From the IMG/VR virus record IMGVR_UViG_3300032668_000092, positions 1 through 32,599 of that record: a DNA stretch of 32,599 nucleotides, one strand, 5' to 3'. Each line of letters opens with the position of its first letter. Position 1 is the first letter of the stretch. The notes beneath the pieces are model-generated. The model saw only the letters and a list, made by a program, of their open reading frames with translations, made no database searches and had not been told where the DNA came from. A program made the position numbers and the translations under genes. This stretch comes from a virus. Of this stretch, positions 25,629-32,533 are shown piece by piece.

Positions 25629-26009
25629 ATGAGTAATTACATCTATAATAATGTACCTAATGAAAGTAAACCGTCAAGTAGCGATGCTACTTTAAATGTG
25701 TTTAACAATTATAATAGTTTGCCGACACAATTAAACAATTCGGCGTTAATTGCTATGACTGGATTTTTAGAAAAGAGAGGATTTAAAAATCCTAGTGCCG
25801 AAACTGTAGCCATTACTATCTTAACTCAGGCAAAGAAAGAAGGTTACGATCCGATGGCAGTATTACAAACACTACAGGGCGCATCTGATGCTACCTTAAG
25901 TACTACTGTGGCACAAATATTAAACTACAATCGATTTAAAACCAGTACACTTGGCATCGCAAATACAAATCCAGTAGTTGATGCCATATCACGTAATATA
26001 CTAGTATGA
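25629..26009 (+). CDS. Small unassigned phage protein
   Basis: A 126-residue protein, predicted mostly helical from about residue 38 ('SALIAMTGFLEKRGF', 'AETVAITILTQAKKEGYDPMAVLQTL', 'AQILNYNRFKTSTLG'). This pattern is familiar from marine T4-like phages, but I know no function for it. The N-terminal about 35 residues are Asn/Ser-rich. Its stop overlaps the gp4 start as ATGA, so the two are translationally coupled. Only a weak purine-rich stretch precedes its ATG. Sits between tail and head genes, so a minor virion role is possible. Confidence 0.75.
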   Translation: MSNYIYNNVPNESKPSSSDATLNVFNNYNSLPTQLNNSALIAMTGFLEKRGFKNPSAETVAITILTQAKKEGYDPMAVLQTLQGASDATLSTTVAQILNYNRFKTSTLGIANTNPVVDAISRNILV

Positions 26010-26440
26010 GTTTAAAATTTGCCAAAGGTCACTATAAATTAACCAATCCAGAAAAATATCTTGGATTAGGTACCCCTATCTATCGAAGTAGTTGGGAATT
26101 AGTTTTTATGAGATTTTGTGATCATAACCCAGCAATAACAGAATGGGCGAGTGAATGTGTTAAGATTCCATATCGCGATCCATTAACAGGTAAAGGAACA
26201 GTTTACGTTCCTGATTTTTTAATCAGTTACTTAGATAAGAATCAACGAAAGCACGTCGAACTTATAGAAATTAAACCTAAGAATCAAGCAGTACTAGAAA
26301 ACGTTGGAAAAAATCCCTATAATCAAGCACAGTTTGTACGCAATCAAGTTAAGTGGAAAATGGCAAAAGCATGGTGTGCTCAAAATAATTGTAAATTTAG
26401 AATTCTAACTGAATCTGATATTTTTACTATGAAATCCTAA
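26006..26440 (+). CDS. 4: Head completion protein, T4 gp4-like
   Basis: A 144-residue protein, similar in length to T4 gp4 (150). gp4 is needed to complete packaged heads before tails join. 'FKGH...NPEKYLG' type start, 'YRSSWELVFMRFCDHNP', 'EWASECVKIPYRDPLTGK', 'YVPDFLI' and 'VELIEIKPK' match the family. The spacing Glu31...Asp70...Glu88-Ile-Lys90 is the PD-(D/E)xK nuclease signature, so the protein may trim or cut DNA ends; activity is inferred from motif only. The ATGA overlap with the previous gene implies coupled translation. Confidence 0.87.
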   Translation: MSLKFAKGHYKLTNPEKYLGLGTPIYRSSWELVFMRFCDHNPAITEWASECVKIPYRDPLTGKGTVYVPDFLISYLDKNQRKHVELIEIKPKNQAVLENVGKNPYNQAQFVRNQVKWKMAKAWCAQNNCKFRILTESDIFTMKS

Positions 26441-26459
26441 AAAGAATAAGTAATAAACT

Positions 26460-26939
26460 ATGACAAAAAGATTAGAAGAGGTTTTTAACCTTCCACCCGA
26501 AAAAAAAGAACCAGTTGTTTCTGAAGCAGATTTACAGGCTCCACCATCATTAAACCTTCAAGAAAAACTTGAAGAATTTGACAAGATATCAGCGGCCCTT
26601 CCTAGAGTAAAAGGTTTAGGTGATATTAGTGATAGTGAATTAGATGCCCTAGCAAACAAAGCAGAACAAGCCTATGACGATATCATGGACTTAGGAATGC
26701 AAGTCGAACCGCGCTATGGAGCACGTATGTTTGAAGTGGCCGCAAATATGATGAATGCCGCAATTACAGCAAAATCTGCCAAAATTGACAAGAAATTAAA
26801 GATGGTAGAATTACAGATTAAAAAATACGGTATCGACAAAAAACAGGGCGATGCTACTCCAGGTGCTATAGAAGCACAAGGTGTTCTAATTACTGACCGT
26901 AATAGCCTACTGGAAAAACTCAAAAATATGGATAAATAA
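26460..26939 (+). CDS. 16: Terminase small subunit, T4 gp16-like
   Basis: A 159-residue protein (T4 gp16 is 164). Small terminases form rings that select viral DNA and stimulate the large subunit. The central helical region 'YGARMFEVAANMMNAAITAKSAK' with 'KKLKMVELQIKKYG' (about 80-123) matches the gp16 oligomerisation core. The C-terminal 'GVLITDRNSLLEKLKN' matches the gp16 end that touches gp17. Length, the coiled-coil core and the gp17 gene 1.7 kb downstream agree. Unlike T4, gp16 and gp17 are not adjacent; two unassigned genes and a terminator lie between. Only a weak Shine-Dalgarno is seen. Confidence 0.82.
   Translation: MTKRLEEVFNLPPEKKEPVVSEADLQAPPSLNLQEKLEEFDKISAALPRVKGLGDISDSELDALANKAEQAYDDIMDLGMQVEPRYGARMFEVAANMMNAAITAKSAKIDKKLKMVELQIKKYGIDKKQGDATPGAIEAQGVLITDRNSLLEKLKNMDK
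26931..26938 (+). promoter_or_regulatory. T4-late-type promoter motif GATAAATA, 5 nt before ATG
   Basis: Lies within the last three codons of gp16, with the core TAAATA (26933-26938) exactly 5 nt before the ATG at 26944. Confidence 0.5.
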
Positions 26940-26943
26940 ATTT

Positions 26944-27534
26944 ATGAAGACTTTTAAAGAATACCTCAACGATTCTCGTAGAACATACCCATTTAGAATT
27001 AAACTAGCGGGCGATATTACTACCGAGCAAGAAGCACGTCTAAATAAAATGTTAGAACGTTTTGCTATCAGCCAATTTAAGAAAGTTGGAAAAACACCAA
27101 TCCAAGCATTGCCATTAGATTTTCCTAAATTGAAGAATTGTGAAGTATCTGTATATGAAGTTCAGTTAAATTATCCAACTACACCTAATGAGTTGAAAGA
27201 ATATCTTACTGACGGATTAGAAATTAATCGAGATAGTCTAGTTGTTCGTAATCCGAATGAGCCAACTGAAGAATATCAACGTCCGCATGAACCACGTGAA
27301 GGTGCTTTATTAGATGACGTTAATTATTCAGAAGCACCTAACGCAGATTTTAATGATTACTACGGTTCTAAATACAATGCTAGTTTCATTAAAGAAATTA
27401 CTGATACATTAAAAGAAAAACAAAAGGCTCGCGGTGAAGAACGTCCAACCGGGGACCAAGCAGAAGAGAGCAATAAGGAATTTGTTTCTCATAGCCCACT
27501 TCAGCAAGCACCGGATCCAAGAAGGAAGAAATAA
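26944..27534 (+). CDS. Unassigned phage protein (196 aa)
   Basis: A 196-residue protein I do not assign. The N-terminal 'MKTFKEYL' is a start type common among T4-like phage virion or head proteins. Residues 15-110 look like one folded domain ('YPFRIKLAGDITTEQEARLNKMLERF', 'LKNCEVSVYEVQLNYPTTP', 'RDSLVVRNPNEP'). The rest is charged and Pro-rich, probably disordered. It lies between the two terminase genes and ends just before the next gene. The start has a TAAATA-5 nt-ATG arrangement and no Shine-Dalgarno. Confidence 0.75.
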   Translation: MKTFKEYLNDSRRTYPFRIKLAGDITTEQEARLNKMLERFAISQFKKVGKTPIQALPLDFPKLKNCEVSVYEVQLNYPTTPNELKEYLTDGLEINRDSLVVRNPNEPTEEYQRPHEPREGALLDDVNYSEAPNADFNDYYGSKYNASFIKEITDTLKEKQKARGEERPTGDQAEESNKEFVSHSPLQQAPDPRRKK

Positions 27535-27535
27535 C

Positions 27536-28606
27536 ATGCAAATGATCGACGTAATGAAAAGACTAGCAGAATTAGATTCTACTAATCCTAATGTAGTCAA
27601 AGAAGAAAAAGCAGAAGTAAAAGAAACTCCTGTTCAGTTATCTGAATCTGTTCAATTTAAAAAATTAGCAGGTGTTCCACTTACTGAAAGCGAAATCTTA
27701 GAATGTGGTATTCCAGGTATGGGAGCAGAAATGCCTCATATGCCAGCAACAATTAACATGAGCGCCGCAAGTGCTAGTGAAATTGTTACAATGATGAGAG
27801 GTATTGTTGATCTTGCTAAAACAGATGCTCCAAGCGATGCTATGGCAATGGCAGTATCAGATGAATTGCCAGGTATTCCAGGCGCAGATGATGCTCTAGT
27901 TCCAGGACACGCAGAACCAGTTGACGCATTAGCAGTTGACGAGCCAGGAGTAGACCTTCCAGGATCTAGCGACGACGAAGTTATGGATCTTATTAAAAAG
28001 ATTCACACAGGACAGCCAGTAAAAGTTACAACTGACATGCCAGTAAAAGTATCAACTGATAAAGATATTAAAGGCTCTACAACTGACAAGCATACATCTA
28101 GCGACAACGGCAGCGAAGAAGACGAAGGGTTCCGCGGATACGATAATAGCCCGCATGAACAGAAAAAAGATTATAACCCAAATGACTTTGCTCAAGTAGT
28201 CAATAAGGTCAGGGATTTTGATTACACTCCAGCGCCTGGCGCTTCAAACCCAATGCCTGATCAAGAAGAAAAAGAAAAAGAAAAAGACGAAAGTATTAAT
28301 TTTGAGGCTCAACTATTTGCCGAATACAAAAAGTTTGTAAGCGAATCTAAAGAAAAAGGTGTTTCAGAAAGTGAGACACAACACATTCCAATTGGTCAAC
28401 AAATGGCCAATGATGGTATTACATACAGTCGTGAAAAAGAAGGTGAAATTATTGATTTAATGGTTCAATACATGAAGAAAGATGGAATGAGTCCAAAATC
28501 AATTCGTTATTACATAAACTATGACGAAGATTATGTTCCTGATCAATTAAGTTACTTACCAAGAGCAAAAAAGAGTGGTGCTGACAGTAGACTAGATAAC
28601 AAGTAA
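27536..28606 (+). CDS. Unassigned acidic protein sharing a C-terminal domain with the 30255 product
   Basis: A 356-residue protein starting 1 nt after the previous stop. The ATG at 27536 is preferred to an upstream in-frame ATG at 27434 because AAGGA (27522-27526) lies 9 nt before it. Residues 7-47 include 'MKRLAELD' and 'FKKLAGV'. The middle is acidic, with Asp/Glu/Lys-rich and Ala/Met-rich stretches. Residues 282-343 ('IPIGQQMANDGITYSREKE...DEDYVPDQLSYLPR') form a domain of about 62 residues repeated in the 30255 product. Function unknown; low-complexity acidic regions suggest an internal or scaffolding-type protein, but this is inference. Confidence 0.75.
   Translation: MQMIDVMKRLAELDSTNPNVVKEEKAEVKETPVQLSESVQFKKLAGVPLTESEILECGIPGMGAEMPHMPATINMSAASASEIVTMMRGIVDLAKTDAPSDAMAMAVSDELPGIPGADDALVPGHAEPVDALAVDEPGVDLPGSSDDEVMDLIKKIHTGQPVKVTTDMPVKVSTDKDIKGSTTDKHTSSDNGSEEDEGFRGYDNSPHEQKKDYNPNDFAQVVNKVRDFDYTPAPGASNPMPDQEEKEKEKDESINFEAQLFAEYKKFVSESKEKGVSESETQHIPIGQQMANDGITYSREKEGEIIDLMVQYMKKDGMSPKSIRYYINYDEDYVPDQLSYLPRAKKSGADSRLDNK
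28376..28565 (+). repeat. 190-bp direct repeat, copy A
   Basis: Hand alignment to 31713-31902 gives about 15 differences over 190 positions, without gaps. It encodes the shared C-terminal domain, and the two copies flank the large terminase gene. Confidence 0.9.
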
Positions 28607-28620
28607 TTTTACGCAACACC

Positions 28621-28649
28621 AAATAGCCCCCACGGGGGCTATTTTTTTT
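28621..28649 (+). terminator. Rho-independent terminator before the large terminase
   Basis: Stem AAATAGCCCC/GGGGCTATTT with a short loop, then eight T. Confidence 0.9.
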
Positions 28650-28657
28650 GGTAAATA
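28650..28657 (+). promoter_or_regulatory. T4-late-type promoter motif GGTAAATA, 5 nt before ATG
   Basis: Immediately follows the terminator T-run. Core TAAATA (28652-28657), then exactly 5 nt, then the ATG at 28663. No Shine-Dalgarno. Confidence 0.55.
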
Positions 28658-28662
28658 TTCAC

Positions 28663-30246
28663 ATGGCAGGTAAAAATACAGATAATCAACTCGTTAAAAA
28701 GGCGCACTCAACACAGGCGTGGACAGAAGACGATATTAAACATCTTCAAGGATGTATGGATCCAGTTATGGGTCCGCATTACTTCCTTGAACATTTCTTT
28801 CACATACAACATCCTACAAAAGGAAAGATGTTGTATAAGCCCTTTGAATACCAGGCAAGGTTGATTGATAGTTATCACGGTCATCGTTTTAACGTTAATA
28901 TGTTACCTCGTCAAACAGGTAAGACAACTACAGCGGCAGGATACCTGTTATGGTATGCGATGTTTGTACCAGATAGTACAATTCTTATAGCGGCACACAA
29001 GTATACAGGTGCTAAAGAAATTATGACACGTATTCGTTATGCTTACGAATTGTGTCCAAATTTTATTCGTCCGGGCGTTACAAGTTACAACAAAGAGTCG
29101 ATAGAATTTGATAACGGATCACGTATTGTAGCGCAGACTACAACTGAAACAACAGGTCGTGGTATGTCACTATCATTACTATACGCTGACGAGTTTGCGT
29201 TCGTACCGCCTAATGTGGCTTCAGAATTCTGGACTTCAATTTCGCCTACACTAGCAACTGGCGGTAAGGCAATTATTACATCAACTCCTAATAGTGACGA
29301 AGACCAATTTGCTAGCATCTGGAAAGAAGCCAACAAGCGTGTAGACGAGTTCGGTAATACTACAGATGTAGGAAAGAACGGTTTCTTTCCGTTTAAAGCA
29401 CATTGGAGCGAACATCCAGATCGTGACGAAAAATGGAAAGCAGAAGAAATGTCGCGTATCGGAGAAGAACGTTTCCGACGTGAACACGAATGTGAATTCT
29501 TAGTCTTTGATGAAACACTTATCAGCAGTATTTGTCTAGCAGGACTAGAAGGAAAAGAGCCAATTCTTAAAATGGGACAAGTTCGTTGGTACAAAAAAAT
29601 TGATCCGATGATGACTTATATTGTAGCACATGACCCTGCTATGGGAACAGGTGGAGATTATGCCGCTATTCAAATTTTAGAAATTCCTAGCATGATACAG
29701 GTAGGCGAATGGCAACACAATATGACTAGGGTACAAGGACAGGTTCGAATATTAAGAGACATTTGTAAGTATATTGATGAATGTTGTGGAGGCTCTCCTA
29801 ACCTCTATTTTAGTGTAGAAAACAATACATTAGGTGAAGCGGCGCTGGTTGCTATCAGCGAAATGGGCGAGGAAACAATACCTGGAATGTTTCTAAGTGA
29901 ACCGGTAAAAAGAGGACACGTTAGACGTTTTCGTAAGGGATTTAATACCACCAGTATTAGCAAAATTAATGCCTGTGCCAAATTAAAACAGTTGGTTGAA
30001 AACAATCAAATAATATTAAACAGCAAGTCACTAATAAGTGAATTAAAGACATTTGTTGCTGTAGGTGTTAAATTTGAAGCAAAAGCGGAACAACACGACG
30101 ATTTAGTATCTGCTATGTTGCTGGCAATTAGAATGCTGTTAATGCTCGGAGATTGGGATCCTGGAGTTTATGCTAAAATGACAGAAGATCGCATTTTAGA
30201 CGATATGGAAATGCCCATGCCCATATATGTAAGTAATTTCTCATAA
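28663..30246 (+). CDS. 17: Terminase large subunit, T4 gp17-like
   Basis: A 527-residue packaging motor (T4 gp17 is 610). The N-terminal ATPase has the Walker A 'RQTGKTT' at residues 83-89, Walker B 'LLYADE' (Asp176, catalytic Glu177) and a coupling motif 'ITSTPN' near 205-210. The C-terminal RNase H-like nuclease has its acidic triad at Asp324 ('AHDPAMGTGGDY'), Glu386 ('SVENNT') and Asp479/480 ('HDDLVSAM'). It pumps DNA through the portal and makes headful cuts. The ATG at 28663 is preferred to an in-frame TTG at 28648, since only the former keeps the late motif upstream; conserved packaging motifs start well after both. It starts a two-gene unit after a terminator. Confidence 0.95.
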   Translation: MAGKNTDNQLVKKAHSTQAWTEDDIKHLQGCMDPVMGPHYFLEHFFHIQHPTKGKMLYKPFEYQARLIDSYHGHRFNVNMLPRQTGKTTTAAGYLLWYAMFVPDSTILIAAHKYTGAKEIMTRIRYAYELCPNFIRPGVTSYNKESIEFDNGSRIVAQTTTETTGRGMSLSLLYADEFAFVPPNVASEFWTSISPTLATGGKAIITSTPNSDEDQFASIWKEANKRVDEFGNTTDVGKNGFFPFKAHWSEHPDRDEKWKAEEMSRIGEERFRREHECEFLVFDETLISSICLAGLEGKEPILKMGQVRWYKKIDPMMTYIVAHDPAMGTGGDYAAIQILEIPSMIQVGEWQHNMTRVQGQVRILRDICKYIDECCGGSPNLYFSVENNTLGEAALVAISEMGEETIPGMFLSEPVKRGHVRRFRKGFNTTSISKINACAKLKQLVENNQIILNSKSLISELKTFVAVGVKFEAKAEQHDDLVSAMLLAIRMLLMLGDWDPGVYAKMTEDRILDDMEMPMPIYVSNFS

Positions 30247-30249
30247 ATA
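30242..30249 (+). promoter_or_regulatory. T4-late-type promoter motif CATAAATA, 5 nt before ATG
   Basis: The core TAAATA begins with the terminase stop codon, then exactly 5 nt, then the ATG at 30255. No Shine-Dalgarno. Confidence 0.55.
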
Positions 30250-30254
30250 CAGTC

Positions 30255-32399
30255 ATGAATATAATTAACATTATCGCCCAGGATTTATTTGACAAAGTAC
30301 GCAGTCGTTTTACCAATTTACAAATGGGTAACGAAAGCGGTGCTGTTACAAGCGATCCTTCAGAGGCACGATTTTTTGACTTTGATTTTGTACTCGAAGG
30401 CAATAATTTAGGTAGAGTCAGTATTAGTATTAACGAACGCGGTTCCTTAAAGATCTTCTACAGTCAAGGAATTACAGAAGGTACTGACAGTATAACAAGA
30501 GGACTATGGTTTGATTTCCTACGTGAAATGCGATTCTTTGCTAAACGAAGAATGATGCGTTTTGACACTCGAGACATTACTAAAGGAAATTTAAACAAGG
30601 ACGATTTTCAGTTCTTATCAATAAACGGATCGAAGGAAGCCACTATGAATGAATCATCTATGTACGGTAGCAGTAAAACAAGTTACCGCAAATTAGAGAG
30701 TACACGCTTAATTGTACGTCACTCTCAAGCAGTAAACGAAGAACAGCCAGGAGCAAGAACTCGTCATATCACTGCGTTGTTCATCGAAAATGCCGAAGGT
30801 GAACGTTTTAAATATCCGTTTATTCATCTAGCAGGCGCTAAAGCAATGCAACGTCATGTGGCAAACGGTGGCCGACCATATGATGCTATTGGTGAATCAA
30901 TCATGAATGTCAGCGAGCAAATTGCTCAGTTGAATACATTTAAACGTTACGTATCACATAACAATCTTGTTAGCGAAGATGTTTCTAATATCACAGAACA
31001 CGCTAATCAAAAGTTAGAACAATTAAGAGATCATATTCATAAACTACAAGGTCAAAATTATTATTCTTCATTTGTTGAAAATTTTAAACCATCTGAAAAT
31101 GTAGAATTAGATGAAGTTACTTTAGAAGACTATAAGAGCAAATTTACTGTTAAAAGTTTTGAAGAAGACTTGACAAGTATATTTCCGTTAATTCATGCTA
31201 TTATGCAAGAAGCAGGCACAGTTGATTTAGAAGATATTGTAAGCGAAGATACTGATGAGCCAGATGACAACGGAAACATCGAACGCGGTTATAACGCATT
31301 TGAAAATTTTGAAGAATGGGCAGACGCTTTAGAAGAAGGCATTATGACTCCTGATCAAATTGATCAATTTAGAGATTTAATTAGTTCTGGATTGACTTTA
31401 GGTCCCGATGGCACTAGTGCTATTGAAGCATTGGCAGGAATTGGCATTGAAGATCCAAAATTAGAACAGGCGTTAAAATCTTTAGCCGCTGTTGATCCTA
31501 ATGCCGATCCGGGCGAAACAATTGAAGCATGGTTGAAAGTAAATGATCCAGATGCGCTAGCACAACTAGGCGCAGGAGCAGAAGAACCGGCACCTGAACA
31601 AGAACCGGCACCTGAACAAGAACCAGCACCTGAACAAGAACCAGCACCTGAACAAGAACCAGCGCCTGAAATGGATCCTAATGTACAACAACCGACAGCG
31701 GAAGATACAAATACACAACATGTTCCGATTGGTCAACAAATGGCAAATGATGGTATTACATACAGTCGTGAAAAAGAACGTGAAATTATTGGCTTAATGG
31801 CTCAATATATGAAGAAAGATGGAATGAGTCCAAAATCAATTCGTTATTATCTAAATTATGACGAAGATTATATTCCTGATCAATTGAGTTACTTGCCAAG
31901 AGAGAAAGCGCCAGAAGAAGGCGAAGATATGGATAACGCAGAGCCAAAAGGTAAAGAACAAGTTAACATGAAAGAGTTGGCAGAGTTTATTGGTGCTTTC
32001 TATAATCCACATGGACGCGAGCAAGGGTTAGGCGAATGGCGTAAAGGCCCAACTGAGTTAGGTATCATGGCCGGTAAACAGTTTGGTGACAAGGCCGGGC
32101 GAATTGTAGAAAAGTTAGTGACAAAAATGCAATCAGCAGGAGAAGGAGATCATCAATTTTCTGAAGTTATGAGACTTGCCGGTATTAAAACATCCGAAAG
32201 TGGTCCGAACAAAGTCGACGTTCCTGCTTATCAACGTAAAAAATCAGGTGATAAAGATTGGAATGTAACTCGAAAAGACCTAGAAAAAGATGATGAAAAG
32301 AAACTTTCTAGCAAAGCAGGTTTAGCCGCTCTTAAAAAACGTAGCGGTATCGAAGAAGAATTTGATGTTGTATTAAAATTAGCCGGTTTGGCAAAATAA
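30255..32399 (+). CDS. Unassigned 714-aa protein with VNTR and duplicated C-terminal domain
   Basis: A 714-residue protein directly after the large terminase. The N-terminal part (1-240) is a folded basic domain ('FFDFDFVLEGNNLGRVSISINERG', 'GLWFDFLREMRFFAKRRMM', 'STRLIVRHSQAVNEEQPGARTRHI', 'FIENAEGERFKYPFIHLAGAKAMQRHV'). It is followed by acidic helical segments, a Pro-Ala-Pro-Glu-Gln-Glu repeat (about 444-472), the domain shared with the 27536 product (about 490-550), a segment 'ELAEFIGAFYNPHG', and two 'LAG' motifs near the end ('VMRLAGI', 'VVLKLAGL'). It is not the portal gp20, whose conserved motifs are absent. Function unknown; probably virion or head-associated. Confidence 0.75.
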   Translation: MNIINIIAQDLFDKVRSRFTNLQMGNESGAVTSDPSEARFFDFDFVLEGNNLGRVSISINERGSLKIFYSQGITEGTDSITRGLWFDFLREMRFFAKRRMMRFDTRDITKGNLNKDDFQFLSINGSKEATMNESSMYGSSKTSYRKLESTRLIVRHSQAVNEEQPGARTRHITALFIENAEGERFKYPFIHLAGAKAMQRHVANGGRPYDAIGESIMNVSEQIAQLNTFKRYVSHNNLVSEDVSNITEHANQKLEQLRDHIHKLQGQNYYSSFVENFKPSENVELDEVTLEDYKSKFTVKSFEEDLTSIFPLIHAIMQEAGTVDLEDIVSEDTDEPDDNGNIERGYNAFENFEEWADALEEGIMTPDQIDQFRDLISSGLTLGPDGTSAIEALAGIGIEDPKLEQALKSLAAVDPNADPGETIEAWLKVNDPDALAQLGAGAEEPAPEQEPAPEQEPAPEQEPAPEQEPAPEMDPNVQQPTAEDTNTQHVPIGQQMANDGITYSREKEREIIGLMAQYMKKDGMSPKSIRYYLNYDEDYIPDQLSYLPREKAPEEGEDMDNAEPKGKEQVNMKELAEFIGAFYNPHGREQGLGEWRKGPTELGIMAGKQFGDKAGRIVEKLVTKMQSAGEGDHQFSEVMRLAGIKTSESGPNKVDVPAYQRKKSGDKDWNVTRKDLEKDDEKKLSSKAGLAALKKRSGIEEEFDVVLKLAGLAK
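31584..31670 (+). repeat. 18-bp tandem repeat encoding Pro-Ala-Pro-Glu-Gln-Glu
   Basis: Nearly five tandem copies of an 18-bp unit (GAACCAGCACCTGAACAA and close variants). The length is a multiple of three, so copy-number changes keep the frame. Probably a flexible linker. Confidence 0.9.
31713..31902 (+). repeat. 190-bp direct repeat, copy B
   Basis: Second copy of the repeat at 28376-28565, about 92% identical by hand alignment, same orientation and same length. Confidence 0.9.
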
Positions 32400-32409
32400 A
32401 CCTATTTTA

Positions 32410-32425
32410 AGCCCCAACTGGGGTT
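32410..32425 (+). other. Short GC-rich hairpin after the 714-aa gene
   Basis: CCCC/GGGG stem of about 6 bp including edge pairs, with loop AACT. No following T-run, so not a terminator by itself. Confidence 0.4.
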
Positions 32426-32430
32426 GATAT

Positions 32431-32438
32431 TATAAATA
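32431..32438 (+). promoter_or_regulatory. Perfect TATAAATA late-promoter octamer abutting a terminator
   Basis: The only exact match to the T4 late octamer that I noticed. It touches the left arm of the terminator hairpin at 32438, so a start about 6 nt later would fall in that hairpin. Possibly a real promoter for a short RNA or a chance A/T run. Confidence 0.35.
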
Positions 32439-32477
32439 AAAGTGCGTATAGTTAACTATATGCACTTTTTCTTTTTT
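32438..32477 (+). terminator. Strong rho-independent terminator before gp32
   Basis: A 14-bp stem (AAAAGTGCGTATAG/CTATATGCACTTTT, one G-T wobble) with loop TTAA, followed by T-rich sequence with one C. Separates the late unit from gp32. The A-rich left arm could also help terminate leftward transcripts. Confidence 0.9.
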
Positions 32478-32483
32478 AGTCAG

Positions 32484-32511
32484 TTGGCTTTAAAAGAATG
32501 GCACATAAAAT
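32484..32511 (+). promoter_or_regulatory. Possible sigma70-like promoter for gp32
   Basis: TTGGCT (4/6 to TTGACA) and TAAAAT (5/6 to TATAAT) with 16 nt between, ending 22 nt before the ATG. It lies just after the terminator, where an independent promoter for an early or middle gene is expected. Confidence 0.4.
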
Positions 32512-32533
32512 ATTACATTAAGGAAAAATCATT

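Noticed and set aside
4291-27374. TAAATA cores within genes (4291-4296, 17307-17312, 27369-27374)
   Set aside because: No gene start follows at a plausible distance; chance matches in AT-rich DNA. They show that the core alone is not sufficient evidence.
27434-27535. Earlier in-frame ATG for the 27536 gene, overlapping the preceding gene by about 100 nt
   Set aside because: No Shine-Dalgarno, and the ATG at 27536 has AAGGA 9 nt before it and begins right after the previous stop.
28648-28662. TTG start for the large terminase and TTG starts at 14108 and 19340
   Set aside because: Each is less well placed than a nearby ATG with a late motif or Shine-Dalgarno; the terminase TTG would overlap the terminator.
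30255-32399. Portal protein gp20, expected after gp17 by T4 gene order
   Set aside because: The sequence shows none of the portal motifs I know and has a disordered tail with a VNTR; position alone is not evidence.
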